DNA of 64,000 nucleotides. Source: Klebsormidium nitens. Its lineage: Eukaryota > Streptophyta > Klebsormidiophyceae > Klebsormidiales > Klebsormidiaceae. Below, piece by piece: positions 1 to 11,009 of this stretch (position 1 is the first letter of the stretch; the number at the start of each line of letters is the position of its first letter). The stretch lies in NCBI GenBank assembly GCA_000708835.1, contig DF236975.1:124001-188000 (forward strand), given 5' to 3'. Made by a program: the position numbers and the translations under genes. Below the pieces are notes generated by a model. That model saw only the letters and a program-made list of their open reading frames with translations, was not told the origin of the DNA and ran no database searches.

Positions 1-67
1 TGGGTATAAGCGTTTTGCTCAACTGGCCTCATTCTAAGATCCTCATTCGGAGTAGCAGGTTCATCAT

Positions 68-555
68 GAACCTGAGCACCGACATGGCACTCCGCATTCC
101 GCGTGTGGGTGGTTGAGGATTTCTAGAGATCTCGTGTTAGAGATTACGAGGTGTCCAATGCTGTTATGGTTACATGATTTCACGTCAGCTGAGCTTCTCT
201 CGTAAGTAAGAAATTCTCAAACGAACTTGAGCGCCGACTTGGCGCTTCATATCGCGCTCGGGGCAGGCGATAGGCGGGGTTTTAGTGTTTCCCAATTCAA
301 AGGTTTTCACTGAAATTGCCTCGGGTTCCACTGAAATTGCCTCGTGTAACGAAGTCTTTTACGCGTGAACCTGAGCACAGACCCGGCACTCCGTGTCAAG
401 GTGGGCGGTGATTCGGGCTTCGAAAGCTTCGGATCGAAGGGGACTTTGCTTGTCTAACCCAACAGTTGCCGGTGATTTGATTTGAGTTTAGGTCCTGGTA
501 AACCAAACAAATTCATGTGAGTCTGAACAGAGACATGCGCTCCATACCGGACACG
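68..555 (+). repeat. Degenerate tandem repeat, about 150-bp period
   Basis: Four diverged copies of a short core start near 68, 227, 366 and 517, at spacings of about 159, 139 and 151 bases. Each core resembles GAACCTGAGCACCGACATGG followed by a CTCCG-like end. On the + strand three copies read as Asn-Leu-Ser-x-Asp-x-Ala-Leu, so they could be decayed coding repeats, but stop codons and missing splice sites prevent a gene model. A second small duplication (ACTGAAATTGCCTCG twice) lies at about 309-345. Function unknown. Confidence 0.5.
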
Positions 556-2362
556 CGGCGAGCATTGTCAAAGGTTTAGGGCCTCGTCTCCAACGGTCGT
601 CCACCTGCTTATTGTAGCTATGCAAACTCAAGTGTTGAAATGGTCATACCTAATTACTAACAAGAAGCACAGAGAGGGATCAAATTCGCAGTATGTACGC
701 AAAGTACTCCACTTCACGGTCGGTCAGCCCCAAGTGAAACCGTGTTCTTCTGCCGTGCAGTACTTACGCAGAATGGCTCAGCCTTTCGACTCCCTGAGTG
801 TGGATACCGGGACACTTCTCAACGAGGCCGCCCTCCAACGGCCGCAGCCGATGGAGGTTGGATGACCGTCGGTTTTTTTGCGTTTAGTAAAAGTTAGGAG
901 GTTAGGAGAGTATGGTTAGGAGGTTAACTGAGTAAAAGAGCGGAAGGAAGGGGGGAGCCTCGAGGTCAGTTCTTGCAAGCTGCGTTCCGCTGGTCGGAAA
1001 GAGGTGATTTAGGAAGGTGAAACGAGCACCGTAGTGGTTCAGTCAGCATAGAGGTACATCAGAGCGTCAAAACGAGATCATGACCGACAATTGTGCGGAC
1101 ATTGGAGGTTTGAACAGAGGCATCAAAGATGCGACCAACGGGGTGCAAGTTTGACCGACTCGAGGGTCCGGTCTGTCTTGGTGTGCCATTGATTCATGTC
1201 TTCGTAGCGCTTACCGGACGCAGATTGCAGCCGGTATCTAGCATTCTCAGGCACGCGCAAGACCGCAGCCAAAGGAAAAGAATTTTCCCACCCGAACGCT
1301 GGTCTCGCTAGCATACGTCTCAGTGCATCAGACCATAAAAGGCGGTGGCAAGGAGCTACGTTTGGACTAAAGTAGCACACGAAGATTCGGTGGTAGCTAG
1401 GTGCTCATATCTCAAAACATTGATTTCCATGTATGTATGCCCCCTGTATGCCACGGAAGCCTATGGCCCGTGTGGCTACGGCGTTTTGAAAAAAGAACAT
1501 CATGTGCGTGATAGTCTGGAGAGGCCTGCGGGCATGTACGGAAATCCTACAGAGTCTGTCACTTCTTTCGCTTTGCAGGCTTAGCTGTTGCACGTCTGTC
1601 ATCTGTGTGCAGCAAGCGCAATCATGCAAGGCTTTGACAATGAGACTTGCGGTTGTGTGCAAACTTCGGTTGAATGTGCCGAAGCTAGACCCACTCGCGG
1701 CCGCCCGGGCGCCGCGGGCCCGCCGCTCGTCACCGGTTCCGACGAACGCGGGCGGCTGCGCCCCTGCACGATGAAACATTCTGGACATTCAAGCTGATTC
1801 GACTGCCAGATTACTCAATACCCCGGGCTTGGCATCCGCCTAGCCGGTACATACCGAAGCTGCGGCGGTAGCAATCGCAGGGCCGTTCATTGCTGTTGTT
1901 GAGTCCCTGAGGTACGTACTGGGACCTGTCTACCTGGCGACATTTCGGGGAGCCGGGGGGCCGGGCCGTGCTCAGTTGCATAATGTAACACAACACCTGG
2001 CCCCCCAAAGCGTTTCTCCTGAGCTGTTGTGTTGGTCAGCTTGTCTTCACCGGCCACTCAACCACCCGTGATGTCGCGAGAAAGGGCCCCCGGCTTGGAT
2101 TTTGTCTTCTTCTGAGCCCCCCTCAATATCATCGTAGATCACTCCGAGTCCGAAGCATTGTGCTGGTATAAATCTAATGCCATTGCTTTCTCCACAGCCA
2201 ACTGGGCAGCCAATTGGCATGTTTTGCAGGTTTTCAGAACTCCAGATGCTCGAGGCAGGCGTTTTCAAAGCAGCAGCATTGTGTGCATCTGTGTAGGGCA
2301 CCTTGCGATGGTTCTCTAGCGGTCAACTTTCCAGCTTTGTCTTTCAGGGGACGTCGGGCAGC
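556..2362. other. No gene recognised (upstream flank)
   Basis: No open frame here resembles a protein family, and none can be joined to others through convincing splice sites. A GC-rich island at about 1690-1770 produces overlapping frames on both strands with biased composition, which is typical of non-coding GC-rich DNA. The right end presumably holds the promoter and 5' UTR of the coiled-coil gene starting at 2363. Confidence 0.4.
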
Positions 2363-5300
2363 ATGAGGAGCAAGGAGGATGACGAGCGGAATGTGTTTGA
2401 CTCTCAGGGCAAATTGGACCGCGACAGGCCGTCACCGAGAGGTTCTCTCAGCGATGCCTGGAAAAGTCGCGCCAAGGTGGCAGAGGGAATGCTGGGAAGC
2501 AGTGGTTTCAAAAAAGTGAACTCGGTAGCCCTGTGCTACCTTTTTGTGCTGCTGCTCATTGTCGGGCTGTCCTTTCAGCATCATATGTCACAGAGCTTGA
2601 AGCTCAGCAGGCTCGCACGGTCAAGGTAAGCACACCGCTATGGTTCTCAGGGGAGAAGTTTTTGTTACGTCCTTTACTTGTGTATATCCCTCATTATGTG
2701 ATATTGAAGGTCATGGCTCCTTCCTCACTGTGGTGACGCACTTTTGTGGAACTACCGGCAATGTGAACATTGATGACTGTTGAGAGGTCCATTGCATTCT
2801 GTACTTGCAGCTCCTTTGCCGAGCTTGTGATCTTGCAATCTCTGGGCCCGTTGCAGAATATCATGGACACCAGTGAAGCCAGTTCAGAGGTCCCATTCTG
2901 TAGCCCCTTCCAAGATTGTGGCATTACGTTTAGTTTCCTATCACACCAGGCGAATGTTTAGGATTGCCTCAATCAAGTGGTTGGAAACCTGGTTGATCAC
3001 CACTTCTTTCTTCGCCTGCAGCAAGCAATGGGAGAGCTTGTACTCACAGTCATTGGAGGAGATAATAGATTGGAAGAGAAAACTGGAGCAAGAGAAGAAG
3101 CTGGCAGCAGAGGTGATGCGCAGCACGTCTCAGTGCTTGAACTCTTGGGTGGTCGCAGTCCTAGTCGTATTGACACTCCCATCATTTTAAAGTGCTCGAC
3201 TGCTGCCCAGTGTTAGAATCGTTGGCCCGACAACCTGCCAACTCAGACGCATCAAAAGATATAACTTATGAGAAGAGTTGCAATGCCTCTGGAAATGTTC
3301 TGCAGTGGGTCAGTTGTACACAGGCATGCCCAATGCTGTGCAACCAGCCAAATGGTGGCACCTCTATACTCATATCACTTTCGGATGGGTGGTGGTTCAA
3401 GTGGTTTTACTGGGTTTACTGGTTTTACTGGTTTTCAATCCCTACACAATCAGATTATCCGCGAGCACTGATGGCTTGACCATCTCATATTGACACCGAT
3501 GTTGCCATCGCAGTTTGCCAAGAACGCCGACCTACTGGAAGGCACTCTCAAGCGGGTTAGGGAGGAGAAGAGTCGTCAAGAAGAGGTATTATGTATGAAC
3601 AACCTTATGTCTCCTTGACAATCCTTCTACATCGACCAAGAAAAAAGAACATTTTGCCTTGTCACCAGTCTACATGAGCATTCTTTTCTGATGCTGTTGC
3701 ACCACCGGTTGCAATGTGCAGGAAGACCGCATACTCCTGCCCCGCGGTAATCCCCTAGGCTGCCAAAAGCATCCCAAATCATGTCCCCTATGTTGCACAC
3801 TCCAATGCAAAGTGCAAGTTGAAAGCAAGTATGTCGGTGTTGGGCCGTCTCGCTCACAAGAATGTGCAATCATGCAGTGTCTCTGGATTGCAGGAAGCAG
3901 TGAAGCTGCAAGTGGACGTTGCCAGCAAGGACAAACTCAGGGAGCAACTTGAGCGCAAGCTCCAGTAAGTGCATCGCACAAATTCGAATCTCTCTTAGGC
4001 AGGCGATGATGATGGGTGTTCTGCGTTGGTCCAGACTTTGATTTTCCATTGCAAAGAGTATTTGCAGGCTACTGTTTGAACTTGAACGTTGTTGATGTTG
4101 CTGCAAAGGATGGCTTTTGGCGGAATGAAATCCTTTCCGAGAACTGGAGAGGGGTTGACAGTGTGCAAGAACTCTCAAAGAGGCCAAAGTGGTACTATTT
4201 TTTGGGAAGACTAGCCTGTACGAGTATTCACCAATTTTTGCAACTCCTGTTACTCCAATAAAATGAGCGGACTACTACCTGTCAGCAAGAGGCTTTTCAT
4301 TCTAACATACTTCTGGGATCGAAGGAAGATTGCCACACAAAAGCTTGACAAAAGAGCAGAATCCTAGAACCAAAGAAAATCTTAGACTAAAGTCCCTTCA
4401 TGGGACGTTCTGGAACCAAAGGAAGTTACCAAACGTGTTCACCCCCTATCTGCAGGGAGTCAGAGGACTTGTCGCAGACACGGCTCCAGGAGGTCCAGCA
4501 AGAGGTGCAGGTCAAGAAACTAGAGTCGGAGGCAATGCACCGCGAGCTGGAGGAGATGAAGCAGGCCGTCAAATACCATAAGGACACCATCGCAAGGCTG
4601 GTAAGCTTGCTTCCGTCTTAGCTTTGCTTGTCAATAGGTCCATTCAAACGAAACTGCGCACAGGTAGGCGAAGCAGGCTGTGATGATCCACCGCATTGCG
4701 GTTCAGCACCTTTGGAGCTCTTTAAAGATGTTGAGAAGACCCTTTTCTACTCATGCTGCCTTTTGCCTCCGTATTCCCTGATCTTCATGAAGAGAGCGGA
4801 AAAGGTGCGGACCATGTCATTCTGTATGCGCCACGACAACCTACTTTGCATCTCAAAACGCGCAAGGTGATCGGGGCCAGATGGAGGCATGTGGTTTCCG
4901 AAGCTTTCCAAAAGAAGTCGATCGACGTCGTTTCTTCGCACGGAACGCACTCTTACTCTTTTTTCGGGTCGAAAGATTCTCGAGTGTCGCTCACCTAAAA
5001 GCTGTCACTTTTTTTGTTTCATCGCCGGATTAAAGCTACAAAATGTGCTCGTACTAAGTCAAACAGTAGCAGAGATCTCTCCGTCGGATTCGAGTCTGTT
5101 CGTTGAGGTTTGAATGTTTCCCTCTCGTTTGCGGGTGCAGAACGCCGATAAGGAAGTGCTTGCAACGGGCCAGGTGAAAGCAGTGGCGGCTGCTGACGCG
5201 GCAAAGAATAAGACCGCAGCAATGGAGGTCGCCGTTCGGGAACTGCGGGACGAGCTTAAGAATGCAACCAGGCACAGCATCTATCTCGAGGAGCACGTAA

Positions 5301-7009
5301 GCTCTTTTTCTTTCTTTTACTTTACTTTTCGTTCTTTCCCGATCCAGGCGTTCCGTCTCAAGTCCTTGCTTGTCATTCTCACACACGCACTGCAGCTCTG
5401 CTTCAGACTCCTTTACGATACCCCATTTCATCAGCGAGTTTGATTAACTTTTTACAAAAGCACAAGCAGAAGCCAAGAAAGGACTGCAAAGCACGTGACG
5501 TCGTGAGAACCAAACACTCACAGCGGCTTCTTAGAACGCAATCCTGCGTATCCCCCATGCGAATGACAACCTTTGAGCATATGTGAGGTTGTAAAGCCTG
5601 TCTCCCTTCTCAAGCTGGATTCGAGCATTACTCAGCACAATGCGCCTAAGCGACATTAGTGATAACCGAGCGGATCTTCAAATCAATCGGTTCCACAGCT
5701 ATTTGCGTCAAACTTGCCACTTCATTCCAATCTTCGAGTTGTGGTCTGCAATCTCGAGCCGTCAGATGCCGTTTTGTTGTCGATCGAACGGTTCAAGAAC
5801 AGGATTAATGCTCCGAGGATTTGAAACTCATGGCAAACATGACCCAAACAGCTGCGATATGTTCAGCAGATTACGTCCCACGTCCAGTATAAAGCTGGCG
5901 AGCCTAGTAGTTTCTGGTCAACGCGGAACCTTCTGTCACCTTTTCCAGGTGACGTCGTTAACCGAGAAGAATAAAGTCCTGGAGACAGAGGCGCGCTCCA
6001 AGCTGGACTCGACCGCGAAGCGGATGCAAGACGAAGTCGACGCCGCGAACGCGAGAGTGGACGCGGCGCAGCAGGAGAAGCGCGCGCTGGAGGAGCGCGT
6101 CGCGCAGCTCGAGAGCAAGCTGGAGTGAGCAAAATTGTCTTGCAATCGCTTCCAACTCAAGGAAGAATGGCTCATTTCCCAGCGGCAACTGCTGACGTCA
6201 GCGTAAGATTCGGGAATGTTGCGTTGAAGCGCGTGGGCTTGAGAGGGTAATGTCTAGTTTGAAGGTCGCAAGGTGGACTTCCTTGACCGATTGCAAAGCT
6301 GGTGTCGCTACCCTCTATCAGTGGCGACGTCTTTTGAGGCATTAGTACTGCAAACGAAAGTACGAGACAGCAACTAAGCCGAACCGGCGCCCTGTCGTTC
6401 CGCTTCCATAAAGCAAACATCGACGCGTATGATTTGGGTCTGACTCGCACGCCTGAAGTCTGACCCTGGTAGTTAAGCATCTGATCATTTACATGACCAC
6501 ACTCGACTTTCCGTCCCTCCAGGCAGTCCCAGGCGCGCGTGACGGAACTAGAGGAGGCTGCAGACGCCGCCGAAAAGTCGCGGACGTCTGAGCGGGAGCG
6601 GCTGGAGTCCGAGATCCGTGACAAGGAGCAGCGGCTCCAGGAAACGGAAGCGGCGAAACGGAACGAGGAGGCGGAACGGGAGCGGAATGAGGAGGCGGAG
6701 CGGAAGCGGAGCGAGGAGGCAAAACGGAAACGGGAAGAAAAGGAAGAAGCAAAGAAGCGGCGGGAAGCGCAAGAGAAAGCAGATGCGGAGGATAGGGCGG
6801 CTGCAGAGGCCTCGGAGAAAGAGGAGGCTCAGAAACGGAACGCGGAAGAGAAGGCAGAAGCGGACGCGGCGATAGCGCGCAAGCAGGAGGCTGCGCGGAG
6901 AGCGGAAGCGGAACGGAAAGCGGCAGCGGAACAAGAGGCGGAGGATCAGCCAAACCCGGAGAAGCAAAAGGAGATGGTGCTGGAGGAGATTCGAAAGGTG
7001 AAGGCTTGA
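2363..7009 (+). CDS. Single-pass membrane protein with long coiled coil (Golgin/GOLM1-like architecture)
   Basis: Eight exons join without breaking frame: 2363-2625, 3022-3112, 3514-3585, 3894-3964, 4456-4600, 5141-5296, 5949-6124 and 6523-7009. All introns are GT-AG, and the product is 486 residues. Residues 1-50 are charged and Ser/Pro-rich. Residues 52-72 form one hydrophobic helix (VNSVALCYLFVLLLIVGLSF). The rest is almost entirely heptad-like coiled coil rich in Glu, Lys, Gln and Arg, ending in a very charged tail (about 330-470) of EAERKR/EEAKRKR-type repeats. A short cytosolic N-terminus, one signal-anchor helix and a lumenal coiled coil is the plan of GOLM1/GOLIM4-type Golgi proteins, so a type II Golgi membrane role is an inference from architecture only. 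No catalytic motif is visible. The ATG at 2363 is the only in-frame ATG before the membrane helix. The exon model is well supported by phase; the function is not known. Confidence 0.8.
3403..3436 (+). repeat. 9-bp minisatellite (GGTTTTACT) in intron
   Basis: About three and a half head-to-tail 9-base units lie in intron 2 of the coiled-coil gene. No function is evident. Confidence 0.7.
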
Positions 7010-8310
7010 TATTGCGACTTGCTTGCAAACGGCTCCGATTGTAAGAAATTGCAAATACTAGATTGGCCGCATACCAACTGAAGTCTTTTCTGCCGAACGC
7101 AAGCTAAGAAGAGTCTTCGAACTTCGGACACAGCTGGAGCGCTTGACTTACTCTCCATGGCCCTTTGTCTTGCAAAAAAGGTTTTCCTTGTTTCCACCCA
7201 CTATTGCTGTCAGATGCGAAGAGTATGATGAGAACTGTTTCAATCAAAGGACTTTTTGCTCGCTGCAGAAACGGTTACTCGGTGTTGCGTCCCCTAAATC
7301 TCCTTGAAATGACCCAGCATTGATTTGACAAAAAGTGCGGAGGAGTTTAGGAACTGAGTCTTAGTGTTCACCGATCGGACTCGTGGCTCTTCGGTTTCGG
7401 ACCCATTGGTAGAGCGAGCTTTTATTAGTCTGTGAGGAGGTCACGACCTAATGCAGAAGAAGAATACCTGAGGAAGGGAGTTTACAGGAGTTAAGCTGCT
7501 TCTTTGCACACCTGAACGTCAATCCAACCGAAAAATTGGAGATCAGCTCTGCCATGCCGCAAAAGCTGGCGCATTCGAGGAGTGAGTTTCGCACCTCTTG
7601 CTCGTGCATGGCGCGTTTGAGAAGTGTTGACTAGAGTTAAGAAGACAGGTCCCTCCGTCCCTTGGTTCGCAGAGATCCTTTCTGAAAAGCTCCTCCGCTC
7701 GCAGGACTCTGAAACAGACGAGGGCGCAAGTGATGAGGGCGCTAACGAGGCTTTGTAGATTCAAATCTACACCGCTCTTGTCCCTCTTAGCACACCAAGA
7801 TATTCCGGACAAAGCATTAACTTATAGAGTCTTTACTTGAGGGTTACAAAGTCACTGTCAGTAGGTGCGTCACGTTTTTGAGCGAACAAAAGACTTTGAG
7901 CCATCTGAGACGCAGCTGCGGCTGCGGCTCACTTGGCGACGCTAATCTGGACGGTGTCTTTCCATATGATGCTCGAAGGGCGAAACGATAGTGTGTACAT
8001 CCCGTGTAGGACTAAACTCAAATTTTACGGACCATATTAAATGGGGGCCTTTGTGCTTGTCTTCTTTTATGCACCGGCCGGTCGTCACCATTGCACGACA
8101 AACTAATATCGGCTTCGGCAGCTGCATGTATTGTCACTAGCAGATGCAGTTGGGTGCCGTCACTTTCAGGGTGTACGCTGTGGCCGGTAGCATGATTAGG
8201 CCAAATCTCAAAACTCAGTGATACCGCAAAATCCTTTCTCGGGTCCGTTCTGCTCAGCAGACTTAGCATTGTGTATCTATGCAAGATGACGCGTGCAACT
8301 GATCGCCTAG
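7010..8310. other. Intergenic stretch, nothing recognised
   Basis: This follows the coiled-coil gene stop and precedes the retrotransposon. It should include the 3' UTR of the upstream gene. Short frames occur on both strands, but none has family resemblance or consistent splice sites. Confidence 0.4.
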
Positions 8311-10551
8311 GCGTGTCATGGCAGCCTCCCTTTTTTGTCGCGACAGCAGTTTGCAAGCAGCCCCCAATGGTTTGACGAAGATTGTAGGACTGCTCGGAGA
8401 AAGCTTCTGGACGTGTTGAAGTGTGAGGGCCCTTCTCACCTCAGTAGTCAGTTAAAGAAAGAGGTTCGGAGCATAGTGAGAAGAAAGAAGCGAGAGTTCA
8501 ATAAGTATCGCGCAGCAAAACTTGAAGACCAGATGCTGAACAGCCCAAGTAGATTTTGGAAGCAGTATCGCAAGCGCAGAAGGGGTCTCGGTAGTGATCA
8601 TGAGGCAGGTCTAGTCAGCCATTGCAAAGCTCTTTACGAGCAGTCTGGGGTGGATTGGGAGCCGCCTGGGGGAGCAACGAGGGGGCTTGAGTCCGGGGGT
8701 TTGCAAAGGAACGAGAGGGGGGCCAATTCGCGTCTTGAGGCGCAGCTTTCGGAGGCGGAGGTGAGGGCAGCTCTAAGAAGCTTGAAGAACGGGAAAAGTG
8801 CGGATCTTCAGGGTTTTACGGCAGAGCTGTTGAAAGCAGGGGAGGACGAGCTGGTCGGGGGGCTTGTTGGCGTCTTCAATAAGGTTTTTGAGGAGGGTGT
8901 CTTTCCAGCAAGTTGGAACGAGGGGGTCTTAGTTGCGATCTTCAAAAAGGGGTATCCCTCGGACTATGGCAACTACAGAACAGTAACAGTAGGCCCCGTT
9001 CTGGGCAAGCTGTATGCCATGGTCCTGAACCGGAGGATAACGGAGTGGGCAGAAAAGGGGTCGGTGCGGGCACAGGGGCAGGCAGGTTTCCGGCAGGGGT
9101 TCAGGGGGACGGATCACATGCTCGCGCTTCGGGTCCTGACGGAAAGGTGTGGGAGGGGCAGGAATCGGCATCTGTTTGCTTGTTTTGTAGACTTCAAGAA
9201 GGCCTTCGATGTGGTGCCTCGCCAAAAACTTTGGGCCCGCTTAAGTGAAATAGGGTTGGGAGGGAAGGTCCTCCGGAGTGTGCAGAGCATGTACGCTGGC
9301 GTGCGGTGCCGGGTGAGAGGTGAAGGGTGGATCTCGAAGGAGACTTTTGAGAGTAATCGGGGCGTGAAGCAAGGGTGCCCTCTAAGTCCCCTCTTGTTTG
9401 GGTTGTCCACAGACGGCTTAGAGGAGCTGATGCGTAGCAGCGCAGGGGACCCAACGCTAAAGGGGGTCGCAGTTCCTCTTCTCTCTTTTGCGGATGACGT
9501 GGTTCTTCTCTCAACTTGCGCGGAGGGTTTGCAGAAAAAGCTTGCGCTTCTTGAGAGATTTAGTGAGCAGAGCGGTCTCTCGGTCAACCTCCAGAAGACG
9601 CAGGTCATTGTCTTTGGAGGCCAACTCGGGGTTCAAAGGGTGAGGAACGAGTTTCTCTATGCGGGAGAGCGAGTTGAGATCGTCTCCAGCTACCGGGGTA
9701 TGGCCCAACGTGGGGTCGGAGACCAAGCAGAGAGAGTGCACCGGGTGTTCTTGCGGGGTTTGCTTCGAGTGAGAAAGTCGGCCCTTTCAAAGGCGGTTTT
9801 AGGCGAGTTCGGCCGTTTTCCACTGGTGATCAAACGATGGGAGCAGATCTTCAAGTTCGCTAAACGGGTTGAAAGCCTTCCATGTAATCGACTAGCGAAG
9901 CTGGCGTTTGAGGAGTCGAGGGAGATGTGGGCGGCCGGTAGCGGGGGCTGGTTCGCAGCGATAATGGAAAAAGCTCAAGAACTGGTGTCGGAAGGCCAGC
10001 TAGCGGGAGCTTATGACGTTGAACTCCTTCGCGAGCGTTCAGAACTTGCGTACATGCAGGATTTGAGAGAAGATTATGGCCGAAAATTCTGCACATACTT
10101 TGAGTGTGTTAAGCAAGGGTACACGTTTGAGCCCTACTTAGATGATCTAGCACATTCCCCGATTCTGTTTGCACTTGCACGTTTTAGGGTCGGCGCTCAT
10201 ACTCTAGCTATAGAAATTGGTTCGTGGCAAAGGATAGAGCGTAGTCAGAGGAGGTGCTTGGTATGCAATTCGGACAGTGTTGAAGACGAAGTCCACTTCG
10301 TCTTTGACTGTCCAGCATATGACGACTTAAGAGCAGCGTTTCAATTTTTGTTTGGAGACATAGGGCAGGATTTAAAAGCATTTTTGAACTTGCAGGACAA
10401 ATATCATGTAGGCCAGTTTCTTTACCTTAGCAACCAAAGGAGGGCTAGTATATTGCAAGGGTTGAGCAATAGATAGATTCGTCGACTAAGCCGATCGCGG
10501 CTCCGAACCGACGTTAATAAAACAATAATAATATAATAAATTCTCGATCGT
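8311..10551 (+). mobile_element. 5'-truncated non-LTR (LINE-type) retrotransposon
   Basis: The block contains one long reverse-transcriptase frame followed by a short 3' region that ends in an A/T-rich tail (AATAAAACAATAATAATATAA, about 10515-10545). A simple-sequence tail is how target-primed LINE insertions usually end. No upstream endonuclease domain, 5' UTR or promoter is present: the frame begins just after an in-frame TAG at 8308. It is therefore a dead-on-arrival 5'-truncated copy, the commonest LINE state. Target-site duplications were not identified by eye. Confidence 0.88.
8335..10476 (+). CDS. LINE ORF2 fragment: reverse transcriptase with C-terminal CCHC-like zinc knuckle
   Basis: The open frame has 713 codons and no ATG at its start (TTG at 8335), consistent with truncation. 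The first residues (SSPQWFDEDCRTARRKL) are the linker that normally joins the endonuclease to the RT. RT landmarks in order are GNYR near 212, QAGFRQG near 249, motif A DFKKAFD near 286, motif B GVKQGCPLSPLLFG near 343 and the catalytic FADD at 385-388. The C-terminus has a Cys-x2-Cys...His...Cys motif (CLVCNSDS...HFVFDC, about 649-668), as in zf-RVT tails of plant and algal LINEs. At about 452-455 the frame jumps from SSYR straight to an alanine/glutamine-poor segment that normally lies much further downstream, suggesting an internal in-frame deletion between the fingers/palm and thumb regions. The frame has no stops, so the insertion is probably fairly young. Confidence 0.93.
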   Translation: MSRQQFASSPQWFDEDCRTARRKLLDVLKCEGPSHLSSQLKKEVRSIVRRKKREFNKYRAAKLEDQMLNSPSRFWKQYRKRRRGLGSDHEAGLVSHCKALYEQSGVDWEPPGGATRGLESGGLQRNERGANSRLEAQLSEAEVRAALRSLKNGKSADLQGFTAELLKAGEDELVGGLVGVFNKVFEEGVFPASWNEGVLVAIFKKGYPSDYGNYRTVTVGPVLGKLYAMVLNRRITEWAEKGSVRAQGQAGFRQGFRGTDHMLALRVLTERCGRGRNRHLFACFVDFKKAFDVVPRQKLWARLSEIGLGGKVLRSVQSMYAGVRCRVRGEGWISKETFESNRGVKQGCPLSPLLFGLSTDGLEELMRSSAGDPTLKGVAVPLLSFADDVVLLSTCAEGLQKKLALLERFSEQSGLSVNLQKTQVIVFGGQLGVQRVRNEFLYAGERVEIVSSYRGMAQRGVGDQAERVHRVFLRGLLRVRKSALSKAVLGEFGRFPLVIKRWEQIFKFAKRVESLPCNRLAKLAFEESREMWAAGSGGWFAAIMEKAQELVSEGQLAGAYDVELLRERSELAYMQDLREDYGRKFCTYFECVKQGYTFEPYLDDLAHSPILFALARFRVGAHTLAIEIGSWQRIERSQRRCLVCNSDSVEDEVHFVFDCPAYDDLRAAFQFLFGDIGQDLKAFLNLQDKYHVGQFLYLSNQRRASILQGLSNR

Positions 10552-10953
10552 CGGAGAAGTTTAGTACCATCAATGATTTGAAGCTTGAGCTGGCGGCCAT
10601 CCACACTGTCAGATTGCCTGCGCTTGGCATGCTCCATCTTGATTTTAATGATTGAGCATGCGTGTGGTAAAACTACAAATACAAATTTACGAAACCCCAT
10701 GGGCGGCGCCGCGCTTGCGTATATTGCATGATGACAGTGACAACCTTGCAAGTGCAAGGCGAATTTATGCCGCCAACAAGATCGAGGCCCACTAGGCGGC
10801 CGCCTGCTGTAGCTCACGTACTACTCGAAGCCTGTGCTTGAAGTTTACATCACGCACAACATGCATGGACCGTCTCGCGTCTGGGCCCTATTTTAGAATT
10901 CTGACGTTTAGTCAGCAAGCTACTCAGTGCAGTCAAACCTTGGTCAATTTGCG
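10552..10953. other. Spacer between LINE tail and telomeric repeat
   Basis: No gene is recognised. The right edge (about 10930-10953) directly abuts the TTTTAGGG array and is the left flank of the telomere-like junction. Confidence 0.5.
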
Positions 10954-11009
10954 TTTTAGGGTTTTAGGGTTTTAGGGCCCTAAAACCCTAAAACCCTAAA
11001 ACCCTAAAA
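10954..11009. repeat. Head-to-head interstitial telomeric repeat (TTTTAGGG)3(CCCTAAAA)4
   Basis: Three perfect TTTTAGGG units (10954-10977) meet four perfect CCCTAAAA units (10978-11009), with the axis of symmetry at 10977/10978. TTTTAGGG is the Chlamydomonas-type telomere repeat found in several green algae. The order G-strand then C-strand is what two fused chromosome ends would leave. The right half begins inside the last coding exon of the adjacent minus-strand channel gene and supplies its final residues and stop. Short telomerase-mediated repair at a break, or an assembly join, are the alternatives. Confidence 0.95.

Noticed and set aside
2533-2630. Alternative frame VTELEAQQARTVK at the end of coiled-coil exon 1
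   Set aside because: It looks helical, but only the other frame carries the membrane helix and joins exon 2 in phase.
6489-7028. Minus-strand Pro/Leu-rich frame of about 179 codons
   Set aside because: It is the mirror of the GAG/CGG-rich coiled-coil exon 6523-7009; low complexity and no gene signals.
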